Notes under the pieces: generated by a model
The model's database searches: none
Seen by the model: the letters and a program-made list of their open reading frames with translations, nothing else
What the model was told of the DNA's origin: nothing
Part shown: positions 40,501 to 47,731 of the stretch, in pieces
Position numbering within the stretch: the first letter of the stretch is position 1
Layout: the number at the start of each line of letters is the position of its first letter
Translations under genes and position numbers: made by a program
From: Trypanosoma brucei gambiense DAL972
Lineage: Eukaryota; Euglenozoa; Kinetoplastea; Trypanosomatida; Trypanosomatidae
Assembly: GCF_000210295.1 (NCBI RefSeq)
Contig: NC_026744.1
Location: 2,232,001-2,296,000 of the forward strand
Reading direction: 5' to 3'
DNA length: 64,000 bases

Positions 40501-40990
40501 ATGGTACGATAGGGGTATGCCGAACGCCCTATGGATGGGTGGGTTCTTCTTCCCTCAAGCATTCCTCACTGGAACCCTCCAAAACTATGCGCGGCGCAAG
40601 GATGTCGCAATCGACTCTGTTTCTTTCAACTTTTCCTTCTTGCAAGACGAGACACCGACGACTGTTGCGGCACCAGAGCAGGGCGCCATTGTGTACGGTT
40701 TGTACCTGGAGGGCGCTCGGTGGGACGGGGCAGGGCGCACACTCGCGGAGTCCCGACCGAAGGAACTTTATGTAGACGTCCCGCTGCTGCATTTAGATCC
40801 CGTGGTAGATCGCGTTGCTGATCCAAACGATTACATTTGTCCAGTGTACAAAACTCTCACCCGCGCGGGAACGCTTAGCACAACGGGTCACTCGACAAAC
40901 TTTGTGTTGTCTATTACTATCCCAACTGTTGCGCCCCCCGAGCACTGGATTAAGCGTGGTGTGGCTTGTGTGATTTCCCTCAATTTTTAA
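28532..40990 (+). CDS. Axonemal inner-arm dynein heavy chain (DNAH3/7/12-like)
   Basis: The motor subunit of a single-headed inner-arm dynein that bends the flagellum. It has 4152 residues from the ATG at 28532; the frame runs two codons further up only through TTG. Residue numbers here count from that TTG. The N-terminal tail is followed by six AAA modules. P-loops are GPAGTGKT at 1468-1475 (AAA1), GPAGSGKT at 1749 (AAA2), GPTGTGKS at 2116 (AAA3) and GIGGSGRKS at 2465 (AAA4), all intact. A coiled-coil stalk with the microtubule-binding tip lies at about 2705-3025. The C-terminal region (TGEINYGGRVTDDWDRR, YPSLKPLSSWVEDLL, CPVYKTLTRAGTLSTTGHST) is closest to DNAH7 as I remember it, which also matches in length (about 4024). 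No frameshift in 12.5 kb, so the local sequence is generally good. Confidence 0.95.
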   Translation: MLQHFLRPEVLGTTGKDEENGTKDHQPGQQRPTTSRLDSQSLTATDTVSERPKTAEPLDLVSISATYKETAVLFPDAHQAAFEPKVQVPFEFQRGRIPREIEIERRRRLYESKDVSRLVQVAGLTLKLLAHKSSQELPLQVFDDTSYDSRIPAEWMEIAAQNENPAGRYLPAEGIYEFMNSDFRMRPCRVIGWDVARNEVKLLWGAKPVPDETPVVVPRFHVRLLAEDPVVYVERLVNAQKQRVKAMAWIRYRLCCDAMPTDGLPGLDSNLSDRLLRLGTGIPNLNKAVFPDVDERAQRLIAELTLEWQRSHNRILLQDLMQRDESTLRMVANTTQMSLQELVRGPNVEIRRTIKSDPSSVIPIGDFDFAERERSFTFSTYYTQPEVVTALTGVRSECMKVLEGSLFNLPKARQMQLSEFQKLQRDHMAAVEKYLKGEWTENICNVIRNSFVSAGKGWLNVHESKQEIYEISKLKKFFTTVKFMMEDTLFDLVYTSLQDFTVFFEEVSEFTVNVIDMNNVENKWPGSDADDCVEKQPLFTIRLAEQDGSFTYSISFKDFEEAIIDLFFSAIQCTDAIPQVEKFVMSQYFWRREGEGPFLDSVKQQEERVCLLRDRVRHALQNSMKPLRDYLQTYDDLLPLVRLDKKVFITEYAAQEHTMEEMKEEIRAHLKAKKVVAQKLPAFITVGNYVVDCQSFGQIMASKEHELAKLVMNLICKIAKTKTSYIREEFTKIVRVVEKQPQTPEKLYELKAIIVNTPERISELSAEIEEMRQYYNVLDGFQYELSDEESRQKWEAISWPRQLTLRIQETNKQLEKVEEELHARLQKEAEEFSKKVDALQRVVATFSKYTDATEAEKVAAEVKVNSIEIRKCIEQARSINSDQRLFGDKLTDYRSVFELEKEFKPYSDLWLTTYQWQDCYRRWHADPFDSLDHEEIDTVVTNAFKTMTQLSKTFKDKNATLKIVSEIRGKVEAFKKWVPIVTSLRQPGMKERHWKGLSEKLNLPLVPGETILLMEDLEPLLGFKDVIVPHCEVAAKEAQIEKALKDMRAKWESRVFIIEPYKESNTYIIKDSSEIVELLDEHLNLTQQLQFSPFKAYYAEAITDWERSLNLISDIIEQWLECQRAWRYLEPIFNAKDIALQLPRLTKLFDRVDKTWRRVMGTVHHQPNVLDFCIGTSKLLESLRESNRILEEVQRGLNDYLAEKRQSFPRFYFLSDEELLEILSQSKEVRRIDAHISKLFEFIQRLSWTENNEINGFFSGEGEHVPSVNVVYPEGNVEMWLGSVETMMKEAVAEQLRQSFYAYSNTPRAKWVLEWAAQCVIAVSQIFWTNGCEEGLVAEKSVENYFRVLEHQLFELVDVVQSPLNARERINMGALITVEVHAKDTVEAMTRHKVDSIQSFEWIKQLRFYFDTDDRMCHIKQVDAHFVYGGEYLGNTGRLVVTPLTDRIYLTLTGALALCLGGAPAGPAGTGKTETTKDLAKALAKQCVVFNCQEGMTCLSMAKFFKGLAWAGAWACFDEFNRIDVEVLSVVAQQVTDLQQACVMKQYRIVFEGSEVVVDPTHAVFITMNPGYAGRTELPDNLKVLFRPVACMVPDYAMIGEIRLFSYGYKKARSLAQKMVMTFKLSSEQLSSQDHYDFGMRAVNTVISAAGLNKRENPNEDEDLLLLRALRDSNAPKFLKDDIILFEGIISDLFPGTKLSPTEYGVVVDSLRQVVTSSQLQPVPGFIEKCLQLYDVTTLRHGLMLVGPAGSGKTMAYTSLQKALSGCSVMQSKGQDVGARDYMKVFTHICNPKAVTMDQLYGAYDENGEWKDGVLCVLFRRAAKYGDEGNQIGKHWVMFDGPVDALWIESMNTVLDENKKLCLVSGEIIQMSRDMTMMFEVEDLAVASPATVSRCGMIYMEPTACVPTQALTKSWKERLPKYVAPQADYLEQLVELYVDELIEYVRANLREYVPSTNVILVHSFFRMMDGYIESFGGLPGQRGPPTLSPERLEIMAKCITPLFFMAITWSIGATCDEVGREKFADMLREMATRNNHADSLPESGSVYDYCFVYYPSPDDDEEARWTHWDELRATCDIARTTKFEDVLVPTIDNTRQKYVLTHLLERKVNVVAVGPTGTGKSVAAGGLVMNGISDRLLGLAFSFTPQTKAGVLQDSLMSKFDKRRSHVYGAPVGKHFLVFIDDANLPQKERYGAQPPLELLRQLLGHGGLYSFVGGIKWNLVIDTSFVMAMGPPGGSRTQVSNRLMRYFNYVSFPEMSEASKRTILNTILKGGLHQRGVKEEVVDFITNLVDGTLNVFKRCRKAFVPTPSHVHYSFNMRDVMRVFPMIYINDTNSLPNRDVLLKQWVHEMQRVFCDRLICNEDREEFLSFIDDEIIQIGYEGGYKSLLPDGRLIFGDFMSTGERSYQQITDMDALATFFNEQLLAYNNANENPMGLVLFLDAIEHVCRITRVLSMPNGHCLLLGIGGSGRKSLTRLACFLIPEMDVFTIEFTKNFGVKEWREALARLLLDCGKDGKKRTFLFSDTQIINQTLMEDVAALLTAGDVPNLFEDQDIEIINERFKGVCMSENLPTTKVSMYARFIKEVRSNLHIVLAFSPIGEVFRTRLRMFPALITCCTIDWFAEWPGEALLSVARAQLQSAKGDLGDDEGDRLSRCFKSLHLSAAETTERFFVETHRRSYITPTSYLSLLNTYISLVESKRKFGREQASRLENGLEKLYDTEVRVVELEGQLKAQQPVLEMKKLEIRGIMEKLRVDRKDAAEKEASARTEEVAATTKAEECARMRRECASRLAEAEPALQEAVKVLSKIKAAEISELNKYQNPPKGVQYVMEAVALLLTFGNCPKEFYSGPPGGKKTPDWWLCAKSYMKNANQLLDTLVQPPGKGGFDREAMDMPLIEKVRTYYENDEFQPEKVKSVSVPCMAMCQWVRAMYKWFFVNREIQPLRERLADAERELKRVNRALAETRRKLDAVVEAVAKLEKEFEDAMATQTALENEVEQTSEKLQRAARLIAGLGGEKVRWKELVEQYKVKDTCVSGDMVIAAASIAYFGPLTGPYRKHLLQTWSASLAELGIKTSENSDLLSTTGDAVQIHDWQLCGLPKDPLSTENAIILSNARTWPLLIDPQGQANSWIRNLHKDDNLQVCKASDDKFMKTVEGAIRLGLPCLLENVGESLDPALEPVLHRNVFLIGCTPHIRVGDSAIPYNEKFRLYMTTKLPNPSYTPETIVIVSLLNFFITRSGLEDQILARTVEKERNDLEQEKQRLTRDCAEKNRELKELQENILRMLEEAEGDILDQEELIDALEKSKLKSTEISEDLVRARATEVTIDETRNKYRPHAYRGALLFFCVSELSTVDPMYQFSLQWYINLVLLAIENTEAAVDIEERVEKLIEFFTYSFYTNVCRSLFERHKLTFSFFLCTSILQQQDELDGNEYHYLLTGPTGSGGEEPNPAPDWLTENSWNEIQFVSSNLPNFAGFAEHVTQCINYYKELFDSLNAHTYPLAAEWQGRETPLQRLVVVRCFRRDKVASAIQEFVKHYMGERFIIVPQFDLMDAYKDSTCLTPLIFIISPGSDPMNDLLRFAEHMRMSKKLDKVSLGQGQGRKAEELLSNGRERGQWVLLQNCHLATSWMPTLEAIVESFTLETVRKEFRLWLTSMPSDSFPVAVLQISVKMTNEPPMGLRANVTRSYYGLTDDDLEHPTKPNQFKKMVFAFCLFHAVIQERRKFGSLGFNIAYEFNDSDRNVCLLQLRKFISLYEDVPFDVLTFLTGEINYGGRVTDDWDRRCMMALIKDFITPGVLEEGYSFSPSGTYHTVEACSRAFYLDYLGTWPLNPEPEVFGLSDNADITCAQSESASILATILSLVSRESSGSSHQSREEMLIKTAQHIMEKLPPTFNVQEFHAKYPTKYEESMNTVLVQEAVRYNRLLRFVQKSLSEFSKAVRGEVDMSAELEAVGSSFFINAVPASWAALAYPSLKPLSSWVEDLLRRVQFVQSWYDRGMPNALWMGGFFFPQAFLTGTLQNYARRKDVAIDSVSFNFSFLQDETPTTVAAPEQGAIVYGLYLEGARWDGAGRTLAESRPKELYVDVPLLHLDPVVDRVADPNDYICPVYKTLTRAGTLSTTGHSTNFVLSITIPTVAPPEHWIKRGVACVISLNF

Positions 40991-41631
40991 AGGGAGGGCT
41001 TCCGCTGAGTGTTTGGTTTTATTTTTGCCTGTGCGTCTGTATTTGTCTGTACTTGTAGAAATTCCCCTTCCGATGGAGGTGGCTCTCGGAGGGGCGGGTA
41101 ACCGAAATATTACGTGAAGTTAAAACGAGGACCTGAGTCCCCTTTCTGTTGCCGAACGGGCCTAAGGCGTTTATAGAGAGAGAACAACGCAGGATAGTTG
41201 AGCAGGTGTTGGAGAAGACGAGGCAAAAAGTTGGAAGTGTGTGAAGGCTGAAATAGAAAGAAGGAAGGGAATTGTTCGCACCGTGAGACTGTATATATTT
41301 ACATGCGTATTTGACTAGATATGCTCAGGCTTTTCTATTCCTGTAATGTAAATAGTCATAGAGATGGTGTAGCTAGCTTAAGGGGCCATCTTTCCCTTTA
41401 CTACTGGGAACTATGTAGTTTTCTGTCTAACCGTACTCGATATTGTTGTGTTCTTTTTATCCCATAAATCCGTCGTCGATCCGCTGCACAGGCCCTTGTG
41501 TCTGTGTGACGCGTGTCTTATTTTTTCCTTAATTCTCACTATTTCTTTAATCAAGCTGCTGTGACGCCGACAAGAGAAGCGAATACATTAGTAGCACAGC
41601 GCTGTACCGTAACTCGAAGTAGAGGAGAGCG
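40991..41631 (+). other. Spacer
   Basis: No gene recognised. A T-rich tract at 41447-41545 (TATTTTTTCCTTAATTCTCA) followed by AGs near 41575-41627 suits the next gene. Confidence 0.5.
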
Positions 41632-41928
41632 ATGTCGCAAAAAGGTTTGAAGGGTAAAACTCGGGGGAAGAGCGAAGGTGCCTTGCGCAAGTACGTGGGT
41701 GAGGCCAAGAAGAAAACAGTCTTCAACAAAGGGCGTAAGACATTACAAACCAAAGCGAGGGCAAACTACATATCGGCTGTAGAGTCACATATGGCTTCCC
41801 GTGTTCCATCTGATCAGCGTGATCGACTCAGAGTTGTGAAGGCAACTGGAGGATTGCAGCCGAAAAAGAAGCATATGAAGAAGCCACTGACTAGAGGGCG
41901 TAAGCGTAAGGGCGACAAGAAGGGATGA
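41632..41928 (+). CDS. Small Lys/Arg-rich protein, probably nuclear or nucleolar
   Basis: A 98-residue, extremely basic protein (more than a third Lys plus Arg) without membrane segments. It begins MSQKGLKGKTRGKSEGALRK and ends PLTRGRKRKGDKKG, which will act as nuclear or nucleolar targeting. The middle (about 30-68) predicts one or two helices (LQTKARANYISAVESHMASR). It vaguely recalls the UPF0390/LYDG10 family of small nucleolar proteins, but the similarity is mainly basic composition and I do not assign it. The start is the first ATG after a clear pyrimidine-rich spacer; the stop is followed by a short 3' spacer. A ribosome-biogenesis role is plausible only. Confidence 0.7.
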   Translation: MSQKGLKGKTRGKSEGALRKYVGEAKKKTVFNKGRKTLQTKARANYISAVESHMASRVPSDQRDRLRVVKATGGLQPKKKHMKKPLTRGRKRKGDKKG

Positions 41929-42294
41929 ATTGTATTCCTTGGTCATGTGGCTGTCGGGTGGTCTCCACTTGTTGGACTCGTCCCCTCGTGGCTCTCCTCA
42001 CTCCAATCACCTCTTCTGGGAAAAAAGGATGTGGGGAGAGGTGACTGTCATTATTGGTGGGTTTGAAATGTATGGTACGGCCGTGTCGAGTAAGCAAGTG
42101 CTCTTCGACGCGTTGTGAAGCTTGCGTTACACTCCCTTTTTTAATGTTCATGCATCACGGTTACGTGGCGTCTCTTTGCTAGTTCTACTGCTTTCCTCCT
42201 TGTGTTTACTTTTCGACATGTACAATAGGGTGAGTGCTTCGACCGGGCTGTGTGGTGCCGAGTCAGAAGCACACGTAAACCGGCTCTCGTACTG
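41929..42294 (+). other. Spacer upstream of the CDKL-like kinase
   Basis: No gene. Pyrimidine tract at about 42171-42216 (CTTTCCTCCTTGTGTTTACT) and AG at 42227-42228 form a good acceptor. Confidence 0.5.
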
Positions 42295-43758
42295 ATGGAA
42301 GACTACGAAACCGTGGCCGCCGTCGGTGAGGGGACGTATGGCATTGTCTACAAATGCCGATGTAAAAAGAGCGGTCGAGTTGTAGCAATCAAATGTTTTA
42401 AGAGAAAGAGGGATTGTGTGTTTTCTCGCCGCGTTATACTACGGGAGCTTCGGGCACTGAAACTGCTGGTAGGACAGCCGGGTGTTGTGCAACTTCTGCG
42501 AGATTTTCATACCGGTGGGCAGCTATACCTTGTTATGGAGTATTATGAGCACAACTTGTTGGATATCATCCGGCGCAATCCGCATGGGGTCCCACACCCA
42601 CAACTTAAGCAGATTCTCTTCACACTCCTTGTTGGTGTGCGTTCGTGCCATCACCACGGAGTTGTACACAGGGACTTGAAGCCGGAGAACATACTTGTGT
42701 ACCAAGGAAGGGTATCATTTGTGTGTGATTTGGGGTCCTCAAGAATTCTGCGTCAGCCAGGAACCTTAGTTAAAACAACAAGTGGGGGGCTTCTCCGTAC
42801 TCCTACGGATCAACCAGGGCCACTAACGGGGAACGTCGCTACACGCTGGTATTGCAGCCCAGAGATGCTTATTGGATTGCCACATTATAACTTCACCTCA
42901 GACATGTGGGCCGTGGGTGCTGTCATGGCCGAATTAGCTCGCGGGATGCCCCTTCTTCCGGGTAAATCGCGTTTCGATCAGCTCAGCCTCATAAATCAGC
43001 GTGTAGGGGACTTAGCAGAACTGGGGGAGTATTCAAAGTTTTCTCCCTTTATTGCAACCGCAGTTAAGGGCCGCGAAAGCAATAGCATCGCAGGTGACTT
43101 TCTGACGCGGGTGTACCGGAGCGTGTTGGGTGTTGACGGTATGAATCTCTTGCGGGAACTGTTGTCAGTTGACTACAGGAAGCGCTTGACTGTAGACAAG
43201 GCCCTCGCTCACCCTTTCTTCAAGATGTATGTGGTACCCGGTGTATCGTTGCCACTCAGCTTTTATGGTACGTCAACACTCCGCCGGTCAAAGACTGTGG
43301 AGGAACTAAGTGGGCTAGCCGGCGACAAGGGACCAGGTGCAGGTGATTGTGACAAATGGTTTGGACTTGGTCTGGGGAAACCCGTGCCGGTAGCCGAGAT
43401 TGAGCCGCTTAACATGCTGAGTCCTGTGAAACCAAGGACTGTAGAGGTTCTCGATCACCATAGCCCCGTAAGAAAGCACTGCGTGAATCCTACCAAGCGT
43501 AGTAGTTGCGCAGCTAATGACCCCACTGACGAGTGTGAGCCACACTCACGGCAGGGTAGCGTCTCCAACAACAAGCGGCGCACATTTAGTAAGAGGCCTC
43601 TCTTGTCCCAACAGCGGTCGCTGCCTAATATATCGTCAAGTTCAGTGGGGAAGGCCAGTGTCGCAAGGTTCCCGCAGCCACAGCGCTCCAGTATTGCGGA
43701 ACCTCACTTAAAACTTCCTCGAGTCAATGAAGGACATTACAATGGCTCGAAGCGGTGA
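42295..43758 (+). CDS. CMGC-group protein kinase, CDKL-like
   Basis: A 487-residue Ser/Thr kinase. GEGTYGIVY at 11-19, K33 of VAIK, E51 of the alpha-C helix, HRD 125-127 with N132, and D145-L146-G147 (a DLG variant of DFG) are all present, so it should be active. The segment SDMWAVGAVMAELARGMPLL with PGKSRFDQLSLI is CDKL/RCK-like. The activation loop has an insertion (about 150-177), and the TxY-type motif reads T178-G-N180 before VATRWYCSPE, so the tyrosine is missing. A basic, Ser-rich tail of about 150 residues follows. An upstream frame to 42250 starts with GTG; the ATG at 42295 begins MEDYETVAAVGEG, as expected for the family. CDKL kinases act at cilia in other organisms; role here unproven. 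Confidence 0.88.
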   Translation: MEDYETVAAVGEGTYGIVYKCRCKKSGRVVAIKCFKRKRDCVFSRRVILRELRALKLLVGQPGVVQLLRDFHTGGQLYLVMEYYEHNLLDIIRRNPHGVPHPQLKQILFTLLVGVRSCHHHGVVHRDLKPENILVYQGRVSFVCDLGSSRILRQPGTLVKTTSGGLLRTPTDQPGPLTGNVATRWYCSPEMLIGLPHYNFTSDMWAVGAVMAELARGMPLLPGKSRFDQLSLINQRVGDLAELGEYSKFSPFIATAVKGRESNSIAGDFLTRVYRSVLGVDGMNLLRELLSVDYRKRLTVDKALAHPFFKMYVVPGVSLPLSFYGTSTLRRSKTVEELSGLAGDKGPGAGDCDKWFGLGLGKPVPVAEIEPLNMLSPVKPRTVEVLDHHSPVRKHCVNPTKRSSCAANDPTDECEPHSRQGSVSNNKRRTFSKRPLLSQQRSLPNISSSSVGKASVARFPQPQRSSIAEPHLKLPRVNEGHYNGSKR

Positions 43759-45920
43759 CAAGAGTGGACTATACGGGCGGAAGGAGGCAACGACTTGAAT
43801 GTTTTTGCTTGCTTTCTTCCACTCCCCGTTTTTGTTTTTACCGGTCGGTATACCCATTGTTGTACCGGTGTTAAACTTTGCAGTGTCTTCTTATGACTGC
43901 AGAATCGAACGAAAAAGCGAAGCAATGGAAGAAATAACTAAAGGAAAAGGGAACCCTGTTGTGATAAACATGAGCGCGCCTGTGGCGGAACACCGTTTCG
44001 TTTCCTCTTCATGGCTGGTTGACTTTTCCGCTCCCCCCTCCGCCCATTTTTACCCCCTGATCGTGGACTCACCGAAAACAGGAAAGGAGAGTAAATCTCT
44101 TCCTCCTCTCTCAAATATGTTTATGTATATTTGTTGGTGTGCCGACTTCTGTTCTTATTTCGCTGTTGATTTCTTTCCTACGTAAGTAATATCTGATCTG
44201 TGCATGAGACAATAGCGTTTGATGGATTAAAGAGGCCACATTTTTTTTTTCGGTTTCGCAAGCCCACACATCTGATCCCAGCGCCTCTGTTCTTGAGGCA
44301 CCTCCCCGCTGCATATATTCATTACACGGGACAGTTGAACGCTACCTGGTTTGCGTGACATTTGTGATTTTAACGAAAATCTCCTCGTGTGCATTTCCAT
44401 ATTGTGCGGGGTGCGTGTGTGTGTTTGTGTGTTTGCTTCCCTTCTCGTGCAACCGTCGATTAAACTCGCATGATGGTTGTTAAAAGGAGGGAGCGAGAGA
44501 GAACGAAAGCAAGAAGTAGAAGTCGTTGCTTTTCTCTCGATCAACGCAACAGGACGGTCCTCTGCCTCTCCATAAAGCGGTACCCACTTGTTGTACCACA
44601 TCCTTTATTTTTTTTTTCCTTTCTCAAAGGGAAAGAACTCCAGCCTCCTACCTTTTTTTTCTTTTTTCGCAACTGATATCCCTCTTTGGTGGATGCGCCC
44701 GTGCTAAAGCGATCCCCTCATTGGTTCGTTCTAGTGTGTATGCGCATACGAACGTGTATATGTCTCTTTTTTTTCCCCCCTCTGCGTTTGTCATTTGTTC
44801 TGTTTGACTTCACCTCCATTACTCCATCTATATTTTGGTTGAAATGCGTCCAACGATGGGTAAAAGAGGAGGGAAGGAAATGCTATTCTTTATGACAACC
44901 CCTATTTCTTCTTTTGGTGTTTCTGTTGTGTCATCTTTTTTTACCCCGTCCTACTTGCTCCACCCGGCAAGTCGGCGAGAAGTGTATGCGTTTTTGTGTG
45001 TTTGTGCTTAATGCGGCAGATCTGATCTTTCTCTTCTACTTTGCCTTCACCTTTACTTTTGCTTTGTTTCGTTTTTGTTATTCTTGACTTTTATTCTTCC
45101 GTCTACACACCCCTCACATGTTGACAATCGTCTTACTGCAAAGTGTAGCCGGTAAAACAACAAGTAACATTTGTGTTACAGTCACTTTCCATTTTCTTTT
45201 CTTCCCGTTCTTTCATTTTTTCCCTTTTTGTTGGCGTTTTTTTTTTCTCCTTTACAAGCCCCTCCTTCTTCCCTGATTGGTGTTATATATTCACAAATAT
45301 TGTTGTTATTATTATTATTATCATCATCTTTTTAACCAATGTTTTTGTGGCTTCCCACTTCCATCATTGAGAAATTATATACCTTTAAGTTACTCGAAGC
45401 AGTTTCCTGTGTGGGATCTAGCGATGGTGAAAAGCCCAGAAGGGGGAAAAAGTGAAAGAAGAAAAGAGGAAAAAGCCGTATTTTAAAGGGTGTGACACAG
45501 GTATTCTTGACTTCCTGCTTCCATTTATTTAAGTGTTTGTGTCCCCAAAACTTCGGCTGGAAGGTGTTTGACAGTGGCGATACTTTCAGTCCACCCTCCC
45601 GATCTCACATATCGAAAGACATGTGGGGAAGGGGGGACTAATGATGAAAATGAAGGCGCTTGTCGAGACGTGGTCCAGTGTGAAAACAGTCTGGTACACG
45701 TGACCCTGCTTCGCGTGGTTGTGTGCGTGACTCCGCTTCTTCTTTTTTTCTTTTTTCTTTGTTTTACTCTTGCGTATTTGTTTTGTTCCGTACGTAACCA
45801 GCCCGTTACGCATCTACTAGAAAGAAAATATAGTGTTAGGGACATTGAGGGGGAGTGAAACAGAAATTCTCTCTCCTTTTTATCCATACAATCGGGTACA
45901 ACCCTCCGTCACCTTCCATT
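43759..45920 (+). other. 2.16-kb gene-free, T-rich stretch
   Basis: No protein or RNA gene recognised. From about 44380 to 45380 the + strand is strongly T-rich with many T-runs (44240-44249, 44608-44617, 44767-44774, 45239-45246) and a (TTA)n/(TCA) stretch at 45306-45328. It probably comprises a long 3' UTR of the kinase mRNA and the splice region of VPS37. A short tract with AG at 45800-45801 is annotated separately. Confidence 0.4.
45735..45801 (+). promoter_or_regulatory. Trans-splice acceptor of VPS37
   Basis: The run CTTCTTCTTTTTTTCTTTTT and following T-rich sequence lead to AACCAG with AG at 45800-45801, 119 bases before the ATG at 45921. Confidence 0.5.
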
Positions 45921-46769
45921 ATGTCACATTTGGGGGGTCACATCGATGCGTTGAGGGCTCGCTTTGGAAATGTTGAAATTGTCTGCCAGCGACCAGGAGA
46001 AACGTTACTTCAGGTGGAGCGTGAAGAACTAACTCATGGATGCACGCTTACTCTATACGTTGCCCTTAGCGAAACATTCCCCAACTCGCCTCCAACGGTA
46101 GCCTACGCGGGAGGTCGAAAAGTGTCAATTGCCCCTGAGGATCCTGCGGGAGTGGCCGCCATGTCGCAGGCGGTGTGGGTTCCCGGGAAGTCGCAGTTGG
46201 TGGATGCCGTGGGGAACGCTTTCAACAACATTGCCAACTTGTGGGGGGATGTGGCACCACCATCATTGAAGGAAGTCGAAGGTGCGCTGGCGTCTAAATC
46301 GGACTCTGTGCTCGAGGACATTGCGTCAAATCCCAACTGTCTGGAGTCGTATTCGCATCAATTGTCATTTCTCAAAAAAGTTCGGGATGCGCGGTTGCGT
46401 GCCGCAGACGATGTTGAGAAGGCTTTGGAGGAGAACAGGAGGCTTCAAAAAGAGGTTATGAGAGTGAGGGGTGAGGTGGAAGAATTGCAACAACGCCTTG
46501 AGGCGCAGCTGGCAACTGTACAAGATGCGCGGAGGAGGATACCGTTGTTGGATGCCATAGGATCGCCAGAGGCTTTGGCAAAAACCTTTGCTGCTGACGT
46601 GAAGACCTTGGATACACAGTGTGAGAAAATAGCCAAAGATCTCCTCGCGGTGGATTATAGTAGTGATAAGCGTGATTTTGATACTCTAATCGAGGAGTAC
46701 AAACAGAAGGCGAAGGAGCGCCACATCATGGATTTAAAGCGCAGGGCCTATCATGCGTCGCTTGCATGA
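45921..46769 (+). CDS. VPS37: VPS37-like ESCRT-I subunit with UEV/RWD-like N-terminus
   Basis: A 282-residue ESCRT-I component for sorting ubiquitinated membrane proteins into multivesicular bodies, together with VPS23 and VPS28. Residues about 1-105 look like a UEV/RWD fold (LTLYVALSETFPNSPPTVAY with its PxxPP-type loop), as in VPS37A. From about 120 follows a Mod(r)/VPS37 domain: YSHQLSFLKKVRDARLRAAD, a long coiled coil, and the typical ending ECEKIAKDLL-type helix then FDTLIEEYKQKAKERHIMDL. The frame runs upstream to a GTG at 45855; 45921 is the first ATG. The identification rests on domain order and helix pattern, not on a search. Cytosol to endosome by inference. Confidence 0.72.
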   Translation: MSHLGGHIDALRARFGNVEIVCQRPGETLLQVEREELTHGCTLTLYVALSETFPNSPPTVAYAGGRKVSIAPEDPAGVAAMSQAVWVPGKSQLVDAVGNAFNNIANLWGDVAPPSLKEVEGALASKSDSVLEDIASNPNCLESYSHQLSFLKKVRDARLRAADDVEKALEENRRLQKEVMRVRGEVEELQQRLEAQLATVQDARRRIPLLDAIGSPEALAKTFAADVKTLDTQCEKIAKDLLAVDYSSDKRDFDTLIEEYKQKAKERHIMDLKRRAYHASLA

Positions 46770-47731
46770 AGGATTGGAAAGGCGGTAGTGTGACCGCAAA
46801 TAGGTAATGCAATGGAGGTTCGAAAACAGCCGCGAGGATGTCGGCGATGTAAGGTTTCGATTTAACATGCCACAGTAAATTTTGCAATGCAACCGCCTGC
46901 GCACTTGTTCTTTCGCTCCTGCGCTTTTTTTTTGCTGCTTACTCACGGGGAGGCGGCGACGGTCGTTTGTTTCACTCTTGTGTGAATATACGTACGGATG
47001 CGTGTATTCGTTCGTGGTTAAGTTCTATCGCTGGCTGTGCAACCTCTGTAAACCAGATGTGTTGTTGCCCCCGCTTAGTGATGCGGGAGCTGCAAACCCA
47101 TTTGGTTTACGGTTACCTTATCCATGCATTGTTCTTACCACCGGGGTTCCTTCTGGTAATACCAACGGAGGAAGTAATGCAGAAAGGGATAATATCAGTA
47201 GTGTAAACTCTGAAATTTTATGTGTGTGTGTGTGTTGGGGGGGGGGGTGTCGTTTTAGGGTGTGCCTCTTCTACAGCTCTGTGTCTGTAAAAGAAGTTCC
47301 CTCTTCCAACTGATCGCTTCGGGTTGCGACTTTGTCCTTTAGTTATTCAACTGACGAAGCTGTTATGTCGCTAAGCGTGTCCGACACGTAAGTTAGGCGA
47401 CATTATTAGGTTATGAAGAGGTTAAACGAACAAACAGAAATAAGTACTGTTCTGTCTCGTTTTGGTGGTCAGAATATACTCTGCAGAGGGGCGTCACTTC
47501 TTCAACGAGGTGATTCGTTGTTTAGTTGCACACTGAAACAAGTCAAATTTGTATTTTGTGTATTTCTGTTTACACAGCTCTACTTCTTGTCTTCTCACCA
47601 TCCGTTGTTTTATACTTCTTTGCACTCAAGGACTGGTAGGGTAAAAACAGTGAAGGCAAATTAGTGCAAGATCTTATTTATTTTAGGGGTGCACGCACGT
47701 ACATATACATACTCGTGTCATTCAAGAGATT
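46770..47731 (+). other. Spacer between VPS37 and mini-RING gene
   Basis: No supported gene. It contains a (TG)n run (47221-47234) next to an 11-G run (47237-47247), and pyrimidine-rich sequence at 47555-47630 that suits the next gene's acceptor. A 140-codon open frame at its start has no ATG near its beginning. Confidence 0.45.

Noticed and set aside
46815..46830. GGTTCGA-like box resembling a tRNA B box
   Set aside because: No matching A box or cloverleaf could be found around it.
46882..47313. 143-codon + strand frame after VPS37
   Set aside because: Begins with TTG and has no ATG for most of its length; ends in TG/G repeats.
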